Part shown: piece by piece, positions 8,024 to 18,061 of the stretch
Numbering within the stretch: position 1 is the stretch's first letter
Layout of the letters: every line of letters starts with the position of its first letter
Assembly: GCA_937902925.1 (NCBI GenBank)
Contig: CALFNN010000070.1
Span: 124,001-188,000 of the forward strand
Direction: 5' to 3'
DNA: 64,000 nt
Source of the DNA: an uncultured Opitutaceae bacterium
GTDB lineage: Bacteria > Verrucomicrobiota > Verrucomicrobiia > Opitutales > Opitutaceae
Program-made: the position numbers and the translations under genes
Notes under the pieces: model-generated
Told to the model about the DNA's origin: nothing
The model's database searches: none
Seen by the model: only the letters and a program-made list of their open reading frames with translations

Positions 8024-10795
8024 ATGAAGAAATCATACCCCAGGGTTTTGGCGCTCGTGCTGGCTGCCGGTTTGTTGGTTGGAATGGTCCCCCGCGCAGG
8101 CGCCGCAGATTATACGGGCTATACCGCCCTGGACCGGAGCCAGCCCGTTTCATTCGATGGCAAGACGGTCACGTGGAACGGCAGGACTTTCACGCTCGAC
8201 GAAAACACCCTCTTCCTCGATTCCCGGCTCGATCGCGCCCAGCTGGCGGGCAATCCCCACGCATTCAACAATCTCAAGGACGCGGCCGCGGCGCTGAAGA
8301 ACGGCACCGCGGAAAAGCCGATGATGTTGCTCACCGCGCCGGGCGTCTACTGGGTCGACGATCCCGACGATCCCGCGATCCGCACCGGCGGCGGTGGCGG
8401 CGGGCCGTATGGCATGACGATCGCCTGCAATTATCTCTACTTTTACGGCCTGAACACCAAGTGGCAGAATGTCGTCTTCGCCGTCAACCGCGGGCAGACC
8501 CAGGGTTCGGCGGGCAACTTCACGATGTTCAACATCCAGGGCCGCGGCCTGAAATCCGAAAACGTCACGTTCGGCAACTACTGCAACGTCGACCTGAATT
8601 TCCCGCTGAATCCCTCCCTGAGTCGCCCCAAGCGCGTCGACGCCATCACGCAGGCGCAGCTGTTTGCCTATGGCGGCAACGACGGCGTGGCCATCAACTC
8701 GGCCTTTGTCAGCCGGCTGAACCTGTCGCCCTTTGCCCGGACTTACCTCCATTGCCACATCGAGAGCAGCGGTCACGCAGGCGGCAGCGGCGTTTTCATC
8801 GGCTGCACGCTGGAGTTCTACAACTTCAACTTCTCCTCGGGCAAGTTCTTCGACTGCGATATCACCATCACCCCGATCTCGAGCGCCATGGAGGGCCGGC
8901 CGGTCTTCAAGTTCGGCTTTACGGACGGCACCGGCAACGCCGGCGTCTGCATCGACACCCGCTTCCACCGCAGCCAGGAGATGATTGCGAGGAATGTCGC
9001 CGCGGAAATTTCCTGGGACCGCGTGCCGCAGTCCCCGACGACCCGCGGCTATCAGTCCAACGTCACCCTCGACGGGAAGCCCTACGTCATTCAGGAAGCG
9101 TCCACGCCCGGTGCGACCGTCGTGATCCCCGCGGGCTCGGAGCTGCTCAAGGCGTTCAAGGTGGTCCACGAGGGCAAGACCTATTACAACGTGCCCAATG
9201 TCTCCAACGGCGTCGATCCCTTCGGCTACACTCCCGCCATCAAGGCGGCCGCAGTGGCGGCCGGTAAGAACGAAGACTATTACCTGAGCATTCCCACGGC
9301 CGCGACGCTGCGGGTCGCTGGCGCTCCGGCGGGTCCGGCGGCCCAAACCGGTCCGGGCGCTCCCGGCGCCGCGGCCGGCCCCGGCGGTCGGGGTGGTCGG
9401 GGTGGTCCGGCCGGCCGGGGCGGGCCCGGCGGGCCCGGATTCGGTGGCGCCGGTGCGCCCATCACCATTCGCTCCGGCCAGACGACGGCGACCCTCACCT
9501 GCAGCGTGACGCCTGCCGCCTCGGCTTCCAGCGCCGCGCTGGGCCAGTGGCAGTTCACGGCGAGCAAGCCGGGCATGGTGCAGATCGCCCCGGGCGCGAA
9601 CAATACCATCACGGTCGCCGGAACGAACAACACCACGGAGCCGACGGAGCTGATCATTACGGCGAAAAACGATCTGGGGCTGGAGGCATGCGCCCCGCTG
9701 ACCGTGGAGCCTGCCTTTATCGAACCGCCAACCTTTGCCCGGGCGCCCGCAATCACCCCACCGGCCAACGGCCGCGTGACGCTCAGTTACGATCTGGGCC
9801 TCGGCTCCAAAAAAGGACTCTCCGACGAATCGGTCATCATCTGGTATCGCTGCACGGATGCACAGGGCGCCAACCCCCTGAAGGTCGCGGTCAGTCGCCG
9901 GGATCGGCCGGAAACCGCCTACACGTTGTCGGAGGGCGATGTGGGATCCTACCTGATGGCCACCGTTCGACCCAAGCACAGCCTGAGTGAAGCGGGCCCG
10001 ATGCAGACGGTTTACTCCCGCGCCGTCGTGGCGCAGGACGACATAAAGGTCCACGCGATCGATACCGATTTCCAAAACTTCCCCTCGGACTCCCAACCCA
10101 AGATCATCCCCGGCACCTGGACGCTGGACGGTTACGTCCCACCCGAAACGGGGGCGAACAATTCAACGCGGTTCACGGCCAATCCCAACTCCTGGACCTA
10201 TGGCCAGGGCCAGAGCGGCTCGCTCAACTACTACGGCCTGATCGAGTCCGCCCGCGGCGCGCGCCTGTTCTACACGCCGGCTGGCAGCAAACATGGTGAT
10301 ATGACCGTGCGGGCCAGGCTCGCACCCGACAAAAACACCGGCCAGGGCTTCGGTTCGGCGACCGCACAATTCCTGGATGTCTACGTCAAGTATGACCTGG
10401 CGACCAAGACCGGTTACGGCCTGCGCATTCAGCGGCTCACGACCGAGGAAATCGCCGCGATCGGCTTTGATGGCGGTGGCGCCGTGGCCGGCTGCGCGGT
10501 CTTTCTGGTCAAATTGGCCGACGGCGTCGCGACCCCGATCAGCAAGAAGGTCATGACCAGCGCATTCGTGGCTGAATGCACGGTGGATCTGACGATCAAG
10601 AGCGGCCGATTGCAGGGCTCCGTGAGTTCCACGGATCCCGTCCGCAGCGGCGATGCCTTCAAATATCCCAGAGAGGTCCAGTTGGACGCGCCCATCGAAA
10701 ACAACACCTATGGCGGCACCGGCATGCTCTTCACGGGCACGGTCGGGGTGAATTCCGTGCTGGTGACCGGCTGGCAAACCTCCTGGCTCGAGTAA
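8024..10795 (+). CDS. secreted beta-helix-like protein, paralogue B (923 aa)
   Basis: Second copy of the 203-2971 gene. The start is fixed by the shared signal peptide (MKKSYPRVLALVLAAG, cleavage near GAADYTGY) and a shared leader just upstream (GTCTGTCTGTCACC before the ATG). Domain order is the same: beta-helix (NVTFGNYCNVDLNF, YLHCHIESS), Gly/Pro/Arg linker near 455-490, Ig-like strands, C-terminal sandwich with VRARLAPDKNTGQGFGSA. The differences are scattered substitutions and small indels, so the duplication is not recent. An upstream in-frame extension to 7676 exists but overlaps the SRPBCC gene and lacks the signal peptide context, so it was not used. Confidence 0.8.
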   Translation: MKKSYPRVLALVLAAGLLVGMVPRAGAADYTGYTALDRSQPVSFDGKTVTWNGRTFTLDENTLFLDSRLDRAQLAGNPHAFNNLKDAAAALKNGTAEKPMMLLTAPGVYWVDDPDDPAIRTGGGGGGPYGMTIACNYLYFYGLNTKWQNVVFAVNRGQTQGSAGNFTMFNIQGRGLKSENVTFGNYCNVDLNFPLNPSLSRPKRVDAITQAQLFAYGGNDGVAINSAFVSRLNLSPFARTYLHCHIESSGHAGGSGVFIGCTLEFYNFNFSSGKFFDCDITITPISSAMEGRPVFKFGFTDGTGNAGVCIDTRFHRSQEMIARNVAAEISWDRVPQSPTTRGYQSNVTLDGKPYVIQEASTPGATVVIPAGSELLKAFKVVHEGKTYYNVPNVSNGVDPFGYTPAIKAAAVAAGKNEDYYLSIPTAATLRVAGAPAGPAAQTGPGAPGAAAGPGGRGGRGGPAGRGGPGGPGFGGAGAPITIRSGQTTATLTCSVTPAASASSAALGQWQFTASKPGMVQIAPGANNTITVAGTNNTTEPTELIITAKNDLGLEACAPLTVEPAFIEPPTFARAPAITPPANGRVTLSYDLGLGSKKGLSDESVIIWYRCTDAQGANPLKVAVSRRDRPETAYTLSEGDVGSYLMATVRPKHSLSEAGPMQTVYSRAVVAQDDIKVHAIDTDFQNFPSDSQPKIIPGTWTLDGYVPPETGANNSTRFTANPNSWTYGQGQSGSLNYYGLIESARGARLFYTPAGSKHGDMTVRARLAPDKNTGQGFGSATAQFLDVYVKYDLATKTGYGLRIQRLTTEEIAAIGFDGGGAVAGCAVFLVKLADGVATPISKKVMTSAFVAECTVDLTIKSGRLQGSVSSTDPVRSGDAFKYPREVQLDAPIENNTYGGTGMLFTGTVGVNSVLVTGWQTSWLE

Positions 10796-10941
10796 GCGGT
10801 GCTGCCGGAAGGCCGGCGCGAGCCGCGTCTTGATTTTTCCCATCCCCGGGGCCTGCCCACTCCGAACTTTCCCGGGGTGCAAGGCCCCTCGATTGGTGTT
10901 GTCGCGGCTCAGGCGTTGCGCAGGTATCGCCTCCACGCTCC

Positions 10942-12444
10942 ATGTCTTCTTCGGATCCCGACGTCATCCTCATCGGCGGCGGCATCATGTCCGCGCATCT
11001 CGGTGCGATGCTCAAGCGGCTCGATCCGCGACTCGCGATCGAGGTCTACGAGGCCGCACCTGAACTCGCGCGCGAAAGCTCCGATGGCTGGAACAACGCC
11101 GGGACCGGCCACGCCGGCCTTTGCGAACTCAACTACACCCCGCCGCCCGCCGTCGCCGGCGCGCCCATCGACGTCACCAAGGCCCTCGAAATCTTCGCAC
11201 GCTTCGAGCAGTCGCGGCAGTTCTGGAGCTACGCGGTCGCCCGGGGCCTCGCGCCGCATCCCACCGAGTGGATTCGCGCCGTGCCGCACCTGAGCTTCGC
11301 GCGCGGCGAATCCCAGGTTGCCTTTCTCCGGGCCCGCCATGCCGCGCTGACGGCGCATCCGTTTTTCCGCGCGATGGAATTCACCGCGGAGCACGACGTC
11401 CTGCGCCGCTGGGCGCCGCTCCTCGTCGAGGGCCGCGCCGCCGAATCCATCGCCGCAACGAAAATCGAGGCCGGCACCGATGTGAATTTCGGCGCGCTCT
11501 CACGGCAGCTACTCGCGTGGCTCGGCGCCCAGGAGCACTGCCGCGTTTTCACCGGCCACCGCGTCACGCAGCTGCGCCGCGCCGCCGAAGGCTGGGAACT
11601 CGTCACGCACGACTCCGCATCGGGCGAAACGCGCCCCGTCCGCGCGCGCTTCGTGTTCATCGGCGCCGGCGGCGGCACAATCCCGCTCCTTCAGGCCGCC
11701 GATCTTCCCGTCGCCCGCGGCCTCGCCGCGTTTCCGATCGCGGGCCAGTGGCTCGTCTGCGAAAACCCCGCCGTCGTCGCGCGCCATTTCGGCAAAGTCT
11801 ACGGTCCGCCGCCACCCGACTCCGGCGCGCTCGGTGGCCCGCACCTCGACGTCCGCCATCTTCACGGGAAACGCGTCCTCCTCTTCGGGCCCTTCGCCAC
11901 GTGGACGACCAAGTTCCTCCACCACACCGGCCGCCCCACCGACCTGCCGCGTTCGATTCGCGCCGACAATCTCCTCACCCTCCTGCGCACCGGGGTGCAT
12001 AATTTTGTGCTCGTGCGCTTCCTCGTGCGCGAGGCGCTGCAAAGCATGGACACCCGCCTGCGCGCGTTGCGCCAGTTTTATCCCGAGGCCCGCGCCGCCG
12101 ACTGGCGGCTCGTCGACGCCGGCATCCGCGTGCAGGCGCTGAAGAAAGCCGATGCCGGCCGGCTCTCCTTCGGCACCGAAGTCGTCACCGCCCCCGACGG
12201 CACGCTCGCGGCGCTCCTCGGCGCCTCGCCCGGCGCGTCGGTCTCCGCGAATATCGCCCTCGAAATCATCCAGCGCTGCTTCCCGGAAAAACTCCGCGCG
12301 CCCGATGGCCATGCACGCATGAAGGAAATGCTGACGACGTTCGACACCGACCTCGGCCAACCTGCCGCGGTCGCGGACTACGCGCGCCGGTCCGCGGAGA
12401 TCGACGACGTCCTGCAGTTGCGATCATCGAGTCCGCCCGGGTGA
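10942..12444 (+). CDS. mqo: malate:quinone oxidoreductase (500 aa)
   Basis: FAD-dependent membrane-associated enzyme that oxidises malate to oxaloacetate and passes electrons to the quinone pool, bypassing NAD-malate dehydrogenase. The FAD-binding Rossmann motif VILIGGGIMSAHLGAMLKR is at residues about 9-27, followed by the family blocks ELARESSDGWNNAGTGHAG and ELNYTPP, and FVFIGAGGGTIPLLQAA around 235. Length matches the family (about 490-510). It is monocistronic by context; a GC-rich repeat element starts 8 bp after its stop. Confidence 0.95.
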   Translation: MSSSDPDVILIGGGIMSAHLGAMLKRLDPRLAIEVYEAAPELARESSDGWNNAGTGHAGLCELNYTPPPAVAGAPIDVTKALEIFARFEQSRQFWSYAVARGLAPHPTEWIRAVPHLSFARGESQVAFLRARHAALTAHPFFRAMEFTAEHDVLRRWAPLLVEGRAAESIAATKIEAGTDVNFGALSRQLLAWLGAQEHCRVFTGHRVTQLRRAAEGWELVTHDSASGETRPVRARFVFIGAGGGTIPLLQAADLPVARGLAAFPIAGQWLVCENPAVVARHFGKVYGPPPPDSGALGGPHLDVRHLHGKRVLLFGPFATWTTKFLHHTGRPTDLPRSIRADNLLTLLRTGVHNFVLVRFLVREALQSMDTRLRALRQFYPEARAADWRLVDAGIRVQALKKADAGRLSFGTEVVTAPDGTLAALLGASPGASVSANIALEIIQRCFPEKLRAPDGHARMKEMLTTFDTDLGQPAAVADYARRSAEIDDVLQLRSSSPPG

Positions 12445-12451
12445 ACCGAGA

Positions 12452-12510
12452 TGTGGCCGGGCTCGTTGAGCCCGAAGGCCGGGGTCAGCGACCCCGGCTA
12501 CAACGAAGCC
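12452..12510 (+). repeat. GC-rich intergenic repeat, copy 1
   Basis: The segment reads as two imperfect hairpins in series: GGGCTCGTTGAGCCC and GGGGTCAGCGACCCC, separated by GAAGGCC and ending CTACAACGAAGCC. A second copy with the same order of blocks is at 14539-14603, so the ABC exporter gene lies between two copies. No function is visible; it may be a REP-like element. Confidence 0.7.
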
Positions 12511-12633
12511 GCCCGCAGCGCGTCCGGCTCCAAATGGTGGTGGACACGGATACTGGGATGGAAACCCTTTCGCCCTCGTGCCGCGCTGCTGGAAAATCGT
12601 CTCGCTCCATTTCGCCTCCAGGCTCCCCGTAAA

Positions 12634-14514
12634 ATGAATCCCGGGGTCATGCATGGAGCGCATTCGCTGGTAAAGGACGAGTCGGTGCTGAAACACCAAC
12701 TGGCTCCGGGCCTCGTAGCGCGGACCATCCGGTTCGGCCGGCCGTATGCCGGTATCCTCGCGTTCTTCCTGTTCCTCGTCGTCCTCGATGCAGCGACCGG
12801 CGTGATCAATCCGCTGATTTACCGGCAGCTGATCAATCGCGGCATCCTCGCCGGAAACGAGGCTCTGATCGTCCAACTGGCGTTGCTCGCGGCGGGCGTC
12901 TCCATCTTGGATTCCGGCCTGACCTTCTGGCAGCGCCAGCTCGCGGCGAAGGTCGGCCTCGAGATCCTCCTCGATCTGCGCACGCGGGTCTTCGTCCATA
13001 TCCAGCAAATGTCGCTGGCGTTCTTCACCCGCGCAAAGACGGGTGCGTTGGTCAGCCGGCTCAACACGGATCTTTCGGGCGTGCGCGACGCATTCACGGA
13101 TATCCTGTCCACAGCCGTCGGCAATCTCGTGACGGTCACGCTCGTGCTCGGCGCCATGTTTGTCCTCTCGTGGAAGCTGACGCTGTGCACGCTTGTGCTG
13201 GTGCCGATGTTCCTGCTGCCGGCGCGCTATGTCGGCCGGCGGCTGCGGGTGCTCACGCGCGAGACTTACGACCGGGTCGCGGAAATGAACAACCTCATGG
13301 TCGAGCGCTTCAACGTCGCCGGCGCGATGGTCTCGAAAATTTTCGGCCGCCCCGACGACGAACGTGCCGCCTTTGTCCGGCAGGCGAGCCGCGTGCGCGA
13401 CATCGGGTTGAAGGCGTCGACGTATGGCCGGCTGCTCTTCATCGGACTCGGCTTGGTGGCCTCGCTCGCTGTTGCGCTTGTCTATGGCTGGGGTGGCGTG
13501 CAGGCGTCGCGCCACGTCCTCGACGTCGGCACGGTTGTCGCGCTGATTTCCTATCTGCTACGACTCTATGGGCCTTTGACCGCGCTCTCCAACCTGCAGA
13601 TCGACGTGATGACGACGCTCGTGTCGTTCGAGCGGGTGTTCGAGGTGTTGGACCTGAAGCCGATGGTGACGGAAAAGCCGGACGCGAAGCCGATCCCGCC
13701 GGGCGCGGTGCGTGTGGAGTTTGCCGACGTCGGCTTCCGTTATCCGACGGCCGAGGAAGTCTCGCTCGCGTCGCTCGAGTCGGTGGCGGTGCTGGCCAAA
13801 CATCCCGAGCGGCAAGTGCTCTACAACCTGAGTCTCGTGGCGGAGCCGGGCCAGATGATCGCGCTGGTCGGGCCGTCGGGCGCGGGCAAGACCACCCTCG
13901 CGCAACTCGTCGCCCGGCTCTACGACGTGCGGTCGGGGGCGATTCGTTTCAACGGCGTCGATCTGCGGGACGCCACGCTCGACTCCGTCCGCACGACGGT
14001 CGGCATGGTGATGCAGGAGACGCATCTGTTTCACGACACCCTCCGGGCCAACCTGCTTTACGCGCGGCCCACCGCCACGGAGGCCGAACTCGCGACGGCG
14101 CTGCACGACGCCCAGCTCGCCGCGGCGATCGCGGCGTTGCCACAGGGCCTCGACACCGTGGTCGGCGACCGCGGCCACCGGCTTTCCGGCGGCGAGAAGC
14201 AACGTGTGGCGATCGCGCGGCTGCTGCTCAAGGCGCCGGCGGTGGTCATCCTCGACGAGGCCACGGCGCACCTCGATTCGGAATCGGAGCGCGCGATCCA
14301 GGAGGCGTTTCAGTCCGCGCTGAAGGGCCGCACCTCGTTCGTGATCGCACACCGGCTGTCGACCGTGCAGCAAGCCGATCAGATTCTCGTGCTGGACAAG
14401 GGCCGGATCGTCGAGCGCGGCCGCCACGCCGAGCTCGAGCAGGCGGGCGGCCTCTACGCGCAACTCCACCGCACACAGTTCGCGACGCAGCCGAAGCCGG
14501 CGCGCGGGGCGTAA
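12634..14514 (+). CDS. ABC exporter, fused permease and ATPase (626 aa)
   Basis: Homodimer-type exporter half. The six-helix permease spans about residues 30-320, starting with ILAFFLFLVVLDAATGVINP. The ATPase follows with Walker A GPSGAGKTT, Q-loop VMQETHLFHDT, signature LSGGEKQR, Walker B VVILDEATAHLD and H-loop IAHRLSTV, all intact. Substrate unknown; multidrug or lipid export is the usual annotation for this subfamily. The reading frame stays open upstream to 12451, but that part lies in the intergenic repeat, so the ATG at 12634 was preferred (12649 is possible). No clear ribosome binding site marks either. Confidence 0.88.
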   Translation: MNPGVMHGAHSLVKDESVLKHQLAPGLVARTIRFGRPYAGILAFFLFLVVLDAATGVINPLIYRQLINRGILAGNEALIVQLALLAAGVSILDSGLTFWQRQLAAKVGLEILLDLRTRVFVHIQQMSLAFFTRAKTGALVSRLNTDLSGVRDAFTDILSTAVGNLVTVTLVLGAMFVLSWKLTLCTLVLVPMFLLPARYVGRRLRVLTRETYDRVAEMNNLMVERFNVAGAMVSKIFGRPDDERAAFVRQASRVRDIGLKASTYGRLLFIGLGLVASLAVALVYGWGGVQASRHVLDVGTVVALISYLLRLYGPLTALSNLQIDVMTTLVSFERVFEVLDLKPMVTEKPDAKPIPPGAVRVEFADVGFRYPTAEEVSLASLESVAVLAKHPERQVLYNLSLVAEPGQMIALVGPSGAGKTTLAQLVARLYDVRSGAIRFNGVDLRDATLDSVRTTVGMVMQETHLFHDTLRANLLYARPTATEAELATALHDAQLAAAIAALPQGLDTVVGDRGHRLSGGEKQRVAIARLLLKAPAVVILDEATAHLDSESERAIQEAFQSALKGRTSFVIAHRLSTVQQADQILVLDKGRIVERGRHAELEQAGGLYAQLHRTQFATQPKPARGA

Positions 14515-14538
14515 GTCGCGGCGCGTGCGCCACGCTGA

Positions 14539-14603
14539 TGTAGCCGGGCACGCTGAGTCCGGAGGGGCCGGGGTCGGCGACCCCGGCGACAACTGCAACG
14601 AAA
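14539..14603 (+). repeat. GC-rich intergenic repeat, copy 2
   Basis: Same block order as the copy at 12452-12510: TGTAGCCGGGCACGCTGAG, then GGCCGGGGTCGGCGACCCCG, then CAACGAAACC. The second hairpin stem GGGGTC/GACCCC is conserved exactly, while the first has substitutions. It lies between the convergent ABC exporter and cupin genes, where it could also act as a transcription barrier. Confidence 0.7.
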
Positions 14604-14611
14604 CCAATCGC

Positions 14612-15004
14612 TCACCGATAGTGCTCGTCGCTCACCTTCTCCAGCCAGTCGACGGGCTTGCCGTTGAGGGATTCCTGGATGGCGATGTGCGTCATCGCCG
14701 TGGTCGGCGCGGCGCCGTGCCAGTGTTTCTCGTGCGCGGCGAAGATGACGACATCACCCGGCCGGATTTCCTCTACCGGTCCGCCTTCACGCTGCGCGCG
14801 ACCGCAACCGGCGGTCACGATCAACGTTTGCCCGAGCGGATGCGTGTGCCACGCGGTGCGCGCGCCGGGCTCGAAGGTCACGGCGTTGGCCGCCGTGCGC
14901 GACGGCTCGGCGACGGGAAAAAGCGGGTCGATCCGGACGGTGCCGGTGAACCAGTCAGCGGGACCTTGGGCGGAGGGTGAGGAGCCGGCGCGTTTGATTT
15001 CCAT
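14612..15004 (-). CDS. cupin-domain protein (130 aa)
   Basis: Single cupin barrel with metal-binding motif 1 ([15 protein letters not shown], residues about 54-68) and motif 2 ([19 protein letters not shown]). The spacing and sequence resemble small cupins often annotated as mandelonitrile-lyase-like or carboxymuconolactone-decarboxylase-associated. The activity is not predictable. It is last in a minus-strand operon, 15 bp after the SDR stop. Confidence 0.88.
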   Translation of the reverse strand: MEIKRAGSSPSAQGPADWFTGTVRIDPLFPVAEPSRTAANAVTFEPGARTAWHTHPLGQTLIVTAGCGRAQREGGPVEEIRPGDVVIFAAHEKHWHGAAPTTAMTHIAIQESLNGKPVDWLEKVSDEHYR

Positions 15005-15019
15005 GGTGGATTCCTGTTT

Positions 15020-15766
15020 TCAGTATTCCTGCCGCGTGGGGCGGAAAAGGATTTCGTTGATGTCGACATCGTCCGGCTGGTTCATCGCGAACGCAACGGC
15101 GCGCGCAAACGAGTCGGCCGGGATGGCGACTTCCTGGTAGAGCTTCCGGATCCGCGGCGCGACCGCGGGATCGGTGACGCTGTCGGGCAGTTCCGTGGCC
15201 ACGGCGCCGGGTGAGATGATCGTCGTGCGAATATTGTGGGGCTTCACTTCCATCCGCAGGCCCTCGGACAGCACCCGCACGGCGTGCTTCGTGGCCGAAT
15301 AGACGGCGCCACCGGGACCGACCTTGTGGCCGGCGACGGACGACACGTTGATGATGTGCCCGGACTTTTGCCGCTTCATGGGTGGGAGCGCGGCGGCGAT
15401 GCCGTAGAGCACGCCCTTGATGTTCACGTCGATCATGCGGTCCCAATCCTCGACGCGGAGATTCTCCAGGAGCGACTGCGGCATCAGGCCGGCGTTGTTG
15501 ATGATGACGTCGAGACGGCCGAACTGGTGCACGGCGGTGTCGACCAGTTTCTGCACCTCGGCGCGATTCGTGACATCGGTCGCGACCGCGACAGCGCGCC
15601 CGCCTTTGGCGGTGAGTTCCTGCACGAGCGCCTCGAGTCGATCGACCCGGCGCGCGCCAAGCACGACGGTCGCGCCCTCGGCGGAAAGCAGTCGCGCGGC
15701 GGCTTCGCCGAGTCCGCTGCTCGCGCCGGTGATGACGACGATTTTTCCGGTGAGATTATTTTTCAT
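15020..15766 (-). CDS. short-chain dehydrogenase/reductase (248 aa)
   Basis: Classical SDR: cofactor motif TGASSGLG at about residues 12-19, INNAG near 90, catalytic Ser in NVSSVAG and the YSATK active-site pair (Tyr and Lys). Homologues normally start at [14 protein letters not shown], so the ATG at 15766 was chosen. An in-frame GTG at 15802 overlaps the tautomerase stop as GTGA and would add 12 residues. Basic residues after the second strand suggest NADP(H). Substrate unknown. Confidence 0.92.
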   Translation of the reverse strand: MKNNLTGKIVVITGASSGLGEAAARLLSAEGATVVLGARRVDRLEALVQELTAKGGRAVAVATDVTNRAEVQKLVDTAVHQFGRLDVIINNAGLMPQSLLENLRVEDWDRMIDVNIKGVLYGIAAALPPMKRQKSGHIINVSSVAGHKVGPGGAVYSATKHAVRVLSEGLRMEVKPHNIRTTIISPGAVATELPDSVTDPAVAPRIRKLYQEVAIPADSFARAVAFAMNQPDDVDINEILFRPTRQEY

Positions 15767-15798
15767 GGGTTGATTTGGTTCCGGCTCCGCAGCCCGCT

Positions 15799-16026
15799 TC
15801 ACATCGTGTAACCGGGTTTCTTGTAGAGATTCTGCGGGCGTTGCAGGATGTCCGGCCGGTAAACCTTCTCAGCCCAATCCTGCCGGCTGATTTCCTCGAG
15901 GGCGACGGAAACCGCATCCGCATCGTAGCCGAGGACGCGCATGACGCTTCCGCTGATTTCGTTGGCGAGCTGGGCTTTCTGTTCCTCGGTTTTTCCCGGA
16001 GCAAGTTTTACAATGACGTGTGGCAT
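15799..16026 (-). CDS. 4-oxalocrotonate-tautomerase-family protein (75 aa)
   Basis: Small tautomerase with Pro2, the catalytic base of the family after removal of Met1 ([20 protein letters not shown]). Family members of 60-80 aa form hexamers. It sits 15 bp after the aldo/keto reductase stop and abuts the SDR, so it is part of the same transcript. Substrate unknown. Confidence 0.88.
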   Translation of the reverse strand: MPHVIVKLAPGKTEEQKAQLANEISGSVMRVLGYDADAVSVALEEISRQDWAEKVYRPDILQRPQNLYKKPGYTM

Positions 16027-16041
16027 GGCGTTCCTCCCGGC

Positions 16042-17818
<1,777 letters not shown>

Positions 17819-17832
17819 GTTCGTGGGAAGAG

Positions 17833-17859
17833 CCGCTCCGACACGCGATGTCGGAGCGG
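17833..17859. repeat. perfect 11-bp stem inverted repeat upstream of the VOC gene
   Basis: CCGCTCCGACA, loop CGCGA, TGTCGGAGCGG. It lies 15-41 bp upstream of the VOC start codon and so would fall in its leader or promoter region. No T-tract follows on either strand, so it is not a typical terminator. An operator, mRNA leader hairpin or dispersed repeat are all possible. Confidence 0.7.
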
Positions 17860-18061
17860 TTCACGGCCAAGATTTCGCGTCGCTTCGATTTTGCGAGCCG
17901 CCAATTGAGTTTGTGCGAAATCGAATCCTGCAGCGGTGCCTACGAGTTCCGCGCCACCGTCGGCATGACCGCAAGGCTCCCCGGCAGGAAGCGTGAAGAT
18001 TCAGTCGACCACGAGCCGCTTCCGTCCTGAGATGGCGGCAAACCCTGCAAGGAGACTCCCC

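Noticed and set aside
203-10795. Calling the two beta-helix proteins pectinesterases
   Set aside because: The fold is suggestive, but the pectinesterase active-site Asp/Arg motifs could not be placed with confidence.
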